From positions 1 through 34,392 of the forward strand of contig CACYDL010000200.1 in NCBI GenBank assembly GCA_902773195.1: a stretch of 34,392 bases of DNA. Reading direction: 5' to 3'. The translations under genes were made by a program, and so were the position numbers. Each line of letters opens with the position of its first letter. The stretch's first letter is position 1. Positions 8,476 to 15,728 of this stretch are shown here, one piece after another. The notes beneath the pieces were generated by a model. That model saw only the letters and a program-made list of their open reading frames with translations. It made no database searches and was not told the origin of the DNA. The DNA comes from an uncultured Lachnospiraceae bacterium. GTDB taxonomy: Bacteria > Bacillota_A > Clostridia > Lachnospirales > Lachnospiraceae.

Positions 8476-9258
8476 ATGAAAACAGTCATACTTGCGGGAG
8501 GCTACGGCACGCGCATCAGCGAGGAGAGCCGTCTTCGTCCCAAACCCATGGTGGAGATCGGCGGCAAGCCGGTGCTGTGGCATATCATGAAGCTGTACTC
8601 GTCCTACGGCTATAACGACTTCGTGGTGTGCTGCGGCTATATGCAGCACGTCATCAAGGAGTACTTCGCGAATTATTTCCTCTACAACAGCGACGTGACC
8701 TTTGATTTTACCCACGGCCGGAGCGACATGACGGTTCACCGGGACAACGCCGAGCTGTGGAAGGTGTCGCTGATCGACACGGGACTTGACACCATGACCG
8801 GCGGCCGGATCCGGCGCATCAGGAAGTATGTGGGCGACGAGCCGTTCTTCCTGACGTACGGCGACGGCGTCTCGGACGTCCGGATCGACAGGCTCCTCGC
8901 GTTTCACCGGAGCAGCGGCGGACTCGTCACGATGAGCTGCGTCCATCCCAACAGCCGGTTCGGAAATCTCGATGTGGGCGACGACGGTCTCGTCGGCAGC
9001 TTCCGGGAGAAGCGCCTCGAGGACAGCGGCTGGATCAACGCCGGCTTCATGGTATGCGAGCCGGGGATCTTCGACTATCTGAAGGACGACGGCACGGTGC
9101 TGGAGAGAGAGCCTCTCGAGAAAATCGCCGCGGAAGGAAAGCTCCGGGCCTTCCGGCACGAGGGCTTCTGGCAGTGTATGGATACGCTCCGGGAGAAGGA
9201 GATGCTGGAGACGCTCTGGAGCAGCGGCAAGGCTCCGTGGAAAGTGTGGGCTGATTGA
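8476..9258 (+). CDS. rfbF: Glucose-1-phosphate cytidylyltransferase
   Basis: Makes CDP-glucose from glucose-1-phosphate and CTP, the first step to CDP-3,6-dideoxyhexoses. The N-terminal nucleotidyltransferase loop is LAGGYGTRISEES followed by RPKPMVEIGGKP, the cytidylyltransferase-type signature, and the substrate-site blocks YGDGVSDV, HPNSRFGNL, WINAGFMV and EGFWQCMDTLREKE are all present. 260 residues, full length. It begins 9 bases after dacF and ends in a 4-base TTGA overlap with rfbG. It is the first gene of the rfbFGH pathway block. Confidence 0.97.
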   Translation: MKTVILAGGYGTRISEESRLRPKPMVEIGGKPVLWHIMKLYSSYGYNDFVVCCGYMQHVIKEYFANYFLYNSDVTFDFTHGRSDMTVHRDNAELWKVSLIDTGLDTMTGGRIRRIRKYVGDEPFFLTYGDGVSDVRIDRLLAFHRSSGGLVTMSCVHPNSRFGNLDVGDDGLVGSFREKRLEDSGWINAGFMVCEPGIFDYLKDDGTVLEREPLEKIAAEGKLRAFRHEGFWQCMDTLREKEMLETLWSSGKAPWKVWAD

Positions 9259-10304
9259 AAAGGCTGGAATATTACAGCGGAAAAAGAGTACTTCTGACAG
9301 GACATTCAGGATTCAAAGGATCCTGGATGTCCCGTCTTCTGATTCTCGCGGGAGCGGAGGTGACCGGCTACTCTCTGGAGCCGCCGACGGACCCTTCGCT
9401 TTTCGCGATGCTCCGTCTGGAGCGGGACATGAATTCCGTCCGCGGGGACGTCCGGGACTACGATCACCTGTTCCGCGTGGTGAGGGAGACGAGACCCGAG
9501 GTGGTCTTCCACCTGGCGGCTCAGCCCCTCGTCAGGGAATCCTACAGGATCCCGAGAGAAACCTATGAGATCAACGTGATGGGGACGGTCAATCTGCTGG
9601 AGGCCCTGCGTCAGGCGGGGGGCGCCGAGTCCGTGGTCAACGTGACGACGGACAAGGTCTACCTCAACCGGGAGGAGCGGAGAAGCTTCCGGGAAGATGA
9701 CCCCCTGAACGGCTATGATCCCTACTCAAACAGCAAATCCTGCTCCGATCTGGCCACCCAGAGTTACTGCAATTCCTTCTTCAGGGAGGCCGGCGTCCCT
9801 GTCTCCACCGCCCGGGCGGGCAACGTCATCGGGGGCGGAGATTTCGCGAAGGACAGGATCGTGCCGGACTGCGTCAGGGCGGCGGTCCGGGGCGGGGAGA
9901 TCGTTCTCCGCAATCCCCATTCCGTGAGGCCGTATCAGCACGTGCTGGAGCCTCTTTCCGCCTATCTGCTGATCGCGGAAAAGCAGGCGGAGAATCCGGG
10001 ATACGCGGGGGCCTACAACGTCGGTCCCGACGAGAAGGACACGGTCACGACCGGAGAGATCGCGGATCTCTTCGCCGGCTTCTGGGGCGAAGGCCTCCGC
10101 CGGGTCTTTGGAAACAGCGGAGGACCTCACGAGGCGGGCCTGCTGATGCTGGATTCCTCCAGGATCCGGAACCAGCTGGGCTGGCAGCCGGCGTGGGACA
10201 TCCGCGAGGCGGTCCGGCGGACCGTGGAGTGGTCGAAGTACTGCGCGGCGGGCGGCAGCCCGGCCGATATCACCGACCGTCAGATAGAAGAATACTTCGG
10301 GTGA
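9255..10304 (+). CDS. rfbG: CDP-glucose 4,6-dehydratase
   Basis: NAD-dependent short-chain dehydrogenase/reductase that converts CDP-glucose to CDP-4-keto-6-deoxyglucose. The Rossmann motif TGHSGFKGSW near residue 15 is typical of CDP-glucose dehydratases. The catalytic YxxxK pair is Tyr157/Lys161 in DPYSNSKS, and NVTTDKVY supplies the Thr/Asp of the active site. The start is TTG at 9255, overlapping the rfbF stop, and it places the Rossmann loop at the usual distance from the N-terminus. 349 residues, full length. Translationally coupled to rfbF. Confidence 0.97.
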   Translation: MKRLEYYSGKRVLLTGHSGFKGSWMSRLLILAGAEVTGYSLEPPTDPSLFAMLRLERDMNSVRGDVRDYDHLFRVVRETRPEVVFHLAAQPLVRESYRIPRETYEINVMGTVNLLEALRQAGGAESVVNVTTDKVYLNREERRSFREDDPLNGYDPYSNSKSCSDLATQSYCNSFFREAGVPVSTARAGNVIGGGDFAKDRIVPDCVRAAVRGGEIVLRNPHSVRPYQHVLEPLSAYLLIAEKQAENPGYAGAYNVGPDEKDTVTTGEIADLFAGFWGEGLRRVFGNSGGPHEAGLLMLDSSRIRNQLGWQPAWDIREAVRRTVEWSKYCAAGGSPADITDRQIEEYFG

Positions 10305-10314
10305 AGGAGCTCAT

Positions 10315-11661
10315 ATGCATAACTGGAACAGCGAGGCCGAGGCGCGCGCCGAGATCCTCGAAGCGGTAAAGGAATACTGCGGCCGTTTTCACAATCAGAC
10401 AAAACCGTTTGAGCCGGGGGACCGGATTCCCTACGCCTCCCGGGTCTATGACAGCGAGGAGATGGTGAATCTCGTCGACTCCTCCCTTGACTTCTGGCTC
10501 ACCGCCGGAAGGTTTACCGAGGCGTTTGAGAAAGAGTTCGCCGAATATCTCGGCGTGCGGTTCGTCTCGCTGGTGAATTCCGGATCCAGCGCGAATCTGG
10601 CCGCCTTTATGGCCCTCACGTCGCCTCTGCTGAAGGAGAGACGCATTCTGCCCGGGGACGAGGTGATCACCGTCGCCGCGGGCTTCCCCACGACGGTCGC
10701 CCCCATCGTCCAGTACGGGGCGGTGCCCGTCTTCATCGACGTCACGCTTCCCGAGGCCAACGCCGACGTCTCGCTTCTGGAGCAGGCGTATTCGGAGCGG
10801 ACGCGCGCGGTCATGATGGCGCACACGCTGGGAAATCCCTTCGACATCGCGGCGGTCACCGCCTTTTGCAAAAAGCACGGGCTCTGGCTGATCGAGGACA
10901 ACTGCGACGCGCTGGGAAGCCTGTATACCCTGGACGGCGAGACGCGCCTCACGGGAACCTTCGGCGACATCGGGACCTCCAGCTTCTATCCGCCCCACCA
11001 CATGACCATGGGAGAAGGCGGCGCGGTCTATACGGACAATCCCCTGCTGCACCGGATCATCCGGTCCATGCGCGACTGGGGCCGGGACTGCATCTGTCCT
11101 CCGGGCCGGGACAATTTCTGCGGCCACCGGTTTGACCGGCAGTACGGGCAGCTTCCCGCGGGATACGACCACAAGTACGTCTACAGCCATTTCGGCTACA
11201 ACCTCAAGGCGACCGACATGCAGGCGGCGGTGGGCGTGGCCCAGCTTCGGAAATTCCCCGGATTCGCCGCGCTCCGGCGCGCGCACTTCGCCTTCCTCGC
11301 GGAGGCGCTCAGGGGAACGGAGGACGCGTACCTGCTTCCGGCGGCGACGGAGAATTCCGATCCCAGCTGGTTTGGATACCTCATCACGGTGAGAGAGGGA
11401 CGGGACCGGCAGGAGGTGGTAGGACACCTCGAGCGAAACGGCATTCAGACCAGGATGCTGTTCGCGGGCAATCTCACGAAGCATCCCTGCGTCGCGGACG
11501 ATCCGCACATGGAGGGACGCTTCAGGACAGCAGGCGAACTGACGGTGACGGACCGGATCATGGAGAAGTCGTTCTGGGTGGGGGTCTACCCGGGCATGAC
11601 GGAGGATAAACTGGCGTTCATGGCGGAAAAGCTCAGGGAGGCTGCGGGACTGAATGGGTGA
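10315..11661 (+). CDS. rfbH: CDP-4-keto-6-deoxyglucose-3-dehydrase (E1, RfbH/DdhC)
   Basis: PMP- and iron-sulfur-dependent enzyme that removes the C3 hydroxyl from CDP-4-keto-6-deoxyglucose. It has the DegT/AHBA aminotransferase fold, but the PLP lysine is replaced by His228 in FYPPHHMTMGEGG, the hallmark of the dehydrase. The [2Fe-2S] ligand pattern is visible as Cys197 in EDNCDA, then Cys259, Cys261 and Cys269 in CICPPGRDNFC (C-X-C-X7-C). 448 residues, full length, ATG 10315 with GAAGGAGC just before it. The enzyme needs a reductase partner (E3, DdhD/AscD), and no such gene is in this window. It overlaps the next gene by 8 bases. Confidence 0.96.
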   Translation: MHNWNSEAEARAEILEAVKEYCGRFHNQTKPFEPGDRIPYASRVYDSEEMVNLVDSSLDFWLTAGRFTEAFEKEFAEYLGVRFVSLVNSGSSANLAAFMALTSPLLKERRILPGDEVITVAAGFPTTVAPIVQYGAVPVFIDVTLPEANADVSLLEQAYSERTRAVMMAHTLGNPFDIAAVTAFCKKHGLWLIEDNCDALGSLYTLDGETRLTGTFGDIGTSSFYPPHHMTMGEGGAVYTDNPLLHRIIRSMRDWGRDCICPPGRDNFCGHRFDRQYGQLPAGYDHKYVYSHFGYNLKATDMQAAVGVAQLRKFPGFAALRRAHFAFLAEALRGTEDAYLLPAATENSDPSWFGYLITVREGRDRQEVVGHLERNGIQTRMLFAGNLTKHPCVADDPHMEGRFRTAGELTVTDRIMEKSFWVGVYPGMTEDKLAFMAEKLREAAGLNG

Positions 11662-12979
11662 TTCAATCGGCGAGATGGCCAGATGGTCCGCGTTTTTTGC
11701 GCTCGACGCGCTGCGCGGCGGAACCATAAAAAAGAGATTCGACAGCGATTATGAGGCGATGCGCTACGGAACCTCCGAGGACGAGGACGCCGCGAGGGTC
11801 GCCTCCCTCATTTCGCATGCGGTGAAGACGACGGGCTTCTACGGGCGTTTTTCCGAAAACGCCGCGCTTTCCGACCTCCCCGTGGTCAACAAGGACACCT
11901 TCCGCGAGCACTACGAGGAGTTCCGCTCCTCGCTGTACCGCGACGCGAAGGATAACCGCATCATGACCACCAGTGGGTCCACGGGCACGCCCTTCGCGAT
12001 GATCCAGGACCGCCGCAAGGCGATGTGCAACACCGCGGACAGCATCTTTCTCAGCGCCGTCGGCGGATACAGGATCGGGGAAAAAACGGCGTTTATCCGC
12101 GTTTGGGTCGACAACGTAAAGAAGAGCAGGCTCCGTCTGCTCGCCGAGAACAGCATCATGATGGAGAGCTCCTCTCTCTCCGACGAGGCCATCACGGAGA
12201 TGCTGGACTGCATCCGCAGGGAGAAGGTCCGCTGCCTGACGGGCTACGCCTCCGCCCTGGGGGAGATCAGCCGTTTTATCGACCGGAAGCAGGTGGACAT
12301 GAGTCCCTTCCGGGTCCACGCGATCCTTCCCATCTCGGAATCCATGCCGGATCCCGTCCGGGAGAGGCTGAGCGCCCAGTTCGGCTGCCCCGTGAGATCC
12401 TATTACTCCAACGAGGAGAACGGCATCATGGGGATCGAGAGCGCCGTGAATAATTCCTATTACATCAATTCCGAGAGCTACCACATGGAATTCCTGAAGA
12501 TGGATTCCGACGAGCCGGCCGAGGAGGGAGAGCTGGGGAGAATCGTCATCACCGATCTGACCAACTACGCGTTTCCGATCCTCCGGTACGACAACGGCGA
12601 CACCGCCGTGTACAGCCGCAAGAGGCAGAACGGGAGGTTCCGTCTCATTCTGACGGAGCTGTACGGGAGACGCAGCGACATACTCTACGACACGAAGGGC
12701 CGCGCGGTCACGCCCTATGTGATCACCAACAACCTCTGGGACGTGGACGGCGTCAGGCAGTACCGCTTCCTGCAGACGGGCCTTAAGGAATACGAGCTGC
12801 AGCTGAACGGCGACCGCGAGATGATGGACGTCGGCAACATGCTGGACAGGATCCGGCCCGCCCTCGGGGAGGACGCGGATATCCGGGTGACTTACGTGGA
12901 CGAGATTCCCGTGCTTGCGTCCGGAAAGCGCAAGTATATCGAAAATCTCTGTCCGGAGTTTAAGAACCATGGCCATTGA
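11654..12979 (+). CDS. CapK/PaaK-like adenylate-forming protein, copy 1
   Basis: A 441-residue member of the phenylacetate-CoA ligase-like (CapK) branch of the ANL superfamily, which activates carboxylic acids as acyl-adenylates; the CapK members in capsule loci have no settled substrate. The phosphate-binding loop is TSGSTGTP at residues 106-113. Other adenylation-domain marks are YSNEENG at 251-257, RYDNGDTA at 311-318, ELYGRRSD after that, and a C-terminal SGKRKY. It overlaps rfbH by 8 bases and wzx by 11, so it is tightly embedded in the glycan operon. A close paralogue of exactly the same length lies after the flippase. It may activate an acyl group for the sugar; no acyl-carrier protein or acyltransferase is seen nearby. 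Confidence 0.88.
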   Translation: MGDSIGEMARWSAFFALDALRGGTIKKRFDSDYEAMRYGTSEDEDAARVASLISHAVKTTGFYGRFSENAALSDLPVVNKDTFREHYEEFRSSLYRDAKDNRIMTTSGSTGTPFAMIQDRRKAMCNTADSIFLSAVGGYRIGEKTAFIRVWVDNVKKSRLRLLAENSIMMESSSLSDEAITEMLDCIRREKVRCLTGYASALGEISRFIDRKQVDMSPFRVHAILPISESMPDPVRERLSAQFGCPVRSYYSNEENGIMGIESAVNNSYYINSESYHMEFLKMDSDEPAEEGELGRIVITDLTNYAFPILRYDNGDTAVYSRKRQNGRFRLILTELYGRRSDILYDTKGRAVTPYVITNNLWDVDGVRQYRFLQTGLKEYELQLNGDREMMDVGNMLDRIRPALGEDADIRVTYVDEIPVLASGKRKYIENLCPEFKNHGH

Positions 12980-14213
12980 CGCAAAGAAGAAGAGAATCGC
13001 GGGGAATACCGCGTACACGATCGGAGGCGCCCTGGTACTCAACGGGGTGCTTCAGCTCCTGGTGTATCCGTCGCTCGCCGCTGTACTCGGTGCCGAGGCG
13101 AACGGCACCGTTCTCTATATCATGGCCCTCGTGAACATCCTCGGCCCGTCGATCGGGCAGGCGCTGAACAACAGCCGCCTGGTGCTCCGGCGCGACATGG
13201 ACGTCACGAACGGCGACTACAACTGTACGGTGCTGGTCTACTCCGCCGTCGGCATCGCCGGCGCCTTTCTCTTCTCGCATATAAACGCGCCGGGGACGAT
13301 CTCCGACGGCGGCTTCGCCGCCGTGATCACGGTCCTCATGCTGCTCACGATATTCCGGTACTACGGCGACGTGGAGTACAGGCTGTCCCTCAACTACCGG
13401 CGCTATTTCATCTACTACGCGCTGTGCGGGGCAGGCTATGCGGCGGGCTACCTGGTCTTCCGGAAGAACGGATACTGGCCGCTGATCTTTCTTCTGGGCG
13501 AGGCGGCCGCCATCGCGTACGCGGCGGCAAAGGGATCTGTTTTCCGGCGGTTTTTCTCCGTCAGCCGCTTCTTCCGGCCGGTACTGACAAAGGGCGGCGT
13601 GCTCGTCCTTTCTTACTTCGTGACGAACCTGACGCTCAACATCGACCGGGTCTATCTCAAGAGCGCCCTCGGGGGAGAGGCGGTCACCGTCTATTACGTC
13701 GTCTCCCTGATCGGAAAGACCCTGGTGCTTTTCATCGCGCCGGTCAACACCGTGATCATTTCCTATCTTACGCGGGAGGAGACGAGGGTCACCCGCAGCC
13801 GGTTCCTGAAGTTTTCCGGGATCGGCATCGCGGTGAGCGCGGTCTTCTTTCTGCTGTGCGAGGCGGCGACCCCGATTTTTATCCGTCTGTTTTATCCGCC
13901 TCTCTATGAGGTGGCGGCGCCGCTCATCACGGTGGTCACCATCTCACAGATCCTGGCGATGCTTTCCGCCTATCTGTTTATCATCGCCCTGACCTTCACC
14001 GGGGAGAAGTGGCAGCTGCTGCTCCAGACGCTCCACCTGGTCCTGGTGGTCGTTCTGATCACAGCGGTCACGCCGCGAAGCGGCCTGATGGGTTTCAGCG
14101 CGGCCGTGCTCGCGGCAAACCTGATCCGGGCGGCCGCCGTGATCGTGCTCGGCGTCTGCAAGGCGGCACAAGGACAGGGGAACGGACCCGGACGGGTCCG
14201 CCGCAGTGAGTGA
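12969..14213 (+). CDS. Wzx-type polysaccharide/lipid-linked sugar flippase
   Basis: Integral membrane protein of 414 residues with about 12 hydrophobic segments, consistent with the MVF/MOP superfamily (oligosaccharide flippase, Wzx). The basic N-terminus AIDAKKKRIAGNTAYT leads directly into the first helix. ATG at 12969 is preferred to the upstream in-frame start at 12915, because GGAG at 12955-12958 fits and homologues begin just before the first helix. It probably moves an undecaprenyl-pyrophosphate-linked repeat unit outward. It lies between two paralogous CapK-like genes and overlaps the first by 11 bases. A perfect 7-bp hairpin (14184-14199) falls in its last codons. Confidence 0.88.
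   Translation: MAIDAKKKRIAGNTAYTIGGALVLNGVLQLLVYPSLAAVLGAEANGTVLYIMALVNILGPSIGQALNNSRLVLRRDMDVTNGDYNCTVLVYSAVGIAGAFLFSHINAPGTISDGGFAAVITVLMLLTIFRYYGDVEYRLSLNYRRYFIYYALCGAGYAAGYLVFRKNGYWPLIFLLGEAAAIAYAAAKGSVFRRFFSVSRFFRPVLTKGGVLVLSYFVTNLTLNIDRVYLKSALGGEAVTVYYVVSLIGKTLVLFIAPVNTVIISYLTREETRVTRSRFLKFSGIGIAVSAVFFLLCEAATPIFIRLFYPPLYEVAAPLITVVTISQILAMLSAYLFIIALTFTGEKWQLLLQTLHLVLVVVLITAVTPRSGLMGFSAAVLAANLIRAAAVIVLGVCKAAQGQGNGPGRVRRSE
14184..14199 (+). other. Hairpin at the 3' end of the flippase gene
   Basis: Perfect inverted repeat GGACCCG / CGGGTCC separated by 2 bases, inside the last codons of the flippase gene. There is no T-run. Together with the hairpin at 14224 it brackets the wzx/capK junction. 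Confidence 0.45.
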
Positions 14214-14223
14214 TCCCACAGAT

Positions 14224-14238
14224 TCCGCCGCAGGCGGA
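14224..14238 (+). other. Hairpin just ahead of second capK-like gene
   Basis: TCCGCC / GGCGGA with a 3-base loop, ending 4 bases before the ribosome site of the gene at 14258. The sequence TCCGCCGCAG also occurs at 14197, so it is partly a direct repeat. It may shape translation or mRNA stability. Confidence 0.45.
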
Positions 14239-14257
14239 GAAACGGAGTGATAAGAGT

Positions 14258-15583
14258 ATGAAGCAGGCAGGAGAAATTCTCAGGAGAGCGGCCTGGACCG
14301 CCCTCGACGATCTGCACGGAAAGCGTCAGCAGACGCTGAAAAAAGTCAACAAGAGGGAGATCCTCGAGGGCGTGACGGAGCAGTACCGGGACCGCCGGAT
14401 CGCCGCGATTCTGGAATATGCCGCCGCGAACTGCCCGTTCTACCGCGCTCTTCCGCGTCACGCCGGCCTGGAGGACTTTCCCGTGATGACCAAGCAGGAT
14501 TTCCTGGACCACTACGAGGAGATCCTCAGCGAGCAGTACAGAGGCAAAAGAGAGCGCCTGCACCGCTTCTCCACCAGCGGCTCCACCGGAACGCCCTTTA
14601 CCGTGCTGGCGAACGACGACAAGCTCGAGCGCGTCAACATGAATTTCATGTCCGTCATGGAGCTGAACGGATTCCGCCTCGGCATGAAGAGGGGAGAGTT
14701 CCGGGCCTGGATCAAGGGGAAGAACACGATCTCGGACCTGAGATCCTTCACCAACAATCTGCTCATGATCGATATCTCGAATATGAGCGACGCCAGCATC
14801 CGGGAGATCTTCAACCGCATTTTCGACGAGAGGATCCAGGTGCTGGTGGCCTACTCGAGCGCCATCACCGCCCTGACGGACTACGCGGAGCGGACGTCCC
14901 TCGACGTCAGGGGCTGGGACGTGGAGATGATCTTTACGATGGGAGAGGCTCTGCCCAAGGCCACGCGGGAGAAGGCGGAGAAGCTGTTCGGCATCGTGCC
15001 CGTCCTCTCCTACGGGAACAATGAGAACGGATTTATCGCCGTCAGCCTGAACGACGAGGACGACTATACCATCGACCTCTACAATTTCCACGTCGAGATC
15101 CTGAAGATGGATTCCGATGAGGCGGCGGCCCCGGGCGAGCTCGGACGCATCGTGATCACGGACTATTACAACCGCGCCTTCCCCATGATCCGCTACGATA
15201 CGGGCGATACGGGCATCAAGGTGAGCGTCCCTGCCGCGGAGGGCAGGATCCGCGAGAAGCTGACCGAGATCTACGGGCGGCGCGGATCCCTCATCCGGAA
15301 CACGAAGGGCGAGCCGCTCTCGATTCACGTATTCATGAACAACCTCCTCAATTTCGAGGGAATTCTGCGCCAGGGAAAATGCATTCAGCTCGATGAGAAG
15401 AAATACCTTCTCCAGCTGAACGCGGAGATCGGCGCCCAGGTCCGGGAGGACGAGGTCGTCGCCTCCTACCGAAAGTATCTCGGGGACGACGCGGAGATCG
15501 AGGTGGAATACATCGACGAGCTCCCCATCCAGCAGTCCGGGAAGACGATGGTCTGCGAGCAGAGGTGCGAAAAATACCTCTGA
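14258..15583 (+). CDS. CapK/PaaK-like adenylate-forming protein, copy 2
   Basis: Second ANL-superfamily CapK-like protein, 441 residues, co-linear with the copy at 11654: its phosphate-binding loop TSGSTGTP is also at residues 106-113. It shares the blocks EILKMDSDE, GELGRIVITD and RYDTGDTG; YGNNENGF replaces YSNEENGI, and the C-terminus is SGKTMVCEQ rather than SGKRKYIEN. The start is ATG 14258, supported by CGGAG at 14243-14247; the frame is open from 14210 but those codons lack a ribosome site. The two copies are clearly duplicates that have diverged substantially, which suggests different substrates or a heteromeric enzyme. Confidence 0.88.
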   Translation: MKQAGEILRRAAWTALDDLHGKRQQTLKKVNKREILEGVTEQYRDRRIAAILEYAAANCPFYRALPRHAGLEDFPVMTKQDFLDHYEEILSEQYRGKRERLHRFSTSGSTGTPFTVLANDDKLERVNMNFMSVMELNGFRLGMKRGEFRAWIKGKNTISDLRSFTNNLLMIDISNMSDASIREIFNRIFDERIQVLVAYSSAITALTDYAERTSLDVRGWDVEMIFTMGEALPKATREKAEKLFGIVPVLSYGNNENGFIAVSLNDEDDYTIDLYNFHVEILKMDSDEAAAPGELGRIVITDYYNRAFPMIRYDTGDTGIKVSVPAAEGRIREKLTEIYGRRGSLIRNTKGEPLSIHVFMNNLLNFEGILRQGKCIQLDEKKYLLQLNAEIGAQVREDEVVASYRKYLGDDAEIEVEYIDELPIQQSGKTMVCEQRCEKYL

Positions 15584-15597
15584 CGCCCCCGGCGGGA

Positions 15598-15614
15598 GAG
15601 GGCCCGGCGCCCTC
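15598..15614 (+). other. GC hairpin in the capK2-TPP enzyme gap
   Basis: GAGGGC / GCCCTC with a 5-base loop, 15 bases after the capK2 stop, in a 145-base gap otherwise without recognisable signals. There is no T-run, so read-through into the next gene is expected. Confidence 0.4.
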
Positions 15615-15728
15615 CGGCGCAAGACCCCATGCTGCAGAGCGCTCCCGCGCATGAAAAAGACAGGCCCGGCCCAGCCCGGGAGAAAGGAACGGCCGGACCC
15701 GCAAGTCCCGTCCGGCGGGATTCGAAGG

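Noticed and set aside
6796..9159. 787-codon open frame on the minus strand opposite dacF and rfbF
   Set aside because: It is antisense to two strongly recognised genes, has low-complexity His/Arg/Val-rich composition, and is expected from GC-rich codon use.
10270..15652. Several 450-560-codon minus-strand frames opposite rfbH, capK, wzx and capK2
   Set aside because: All mirror genuine plus-strand genes with clear motifs; none has a ribosome site or recognisable domain.
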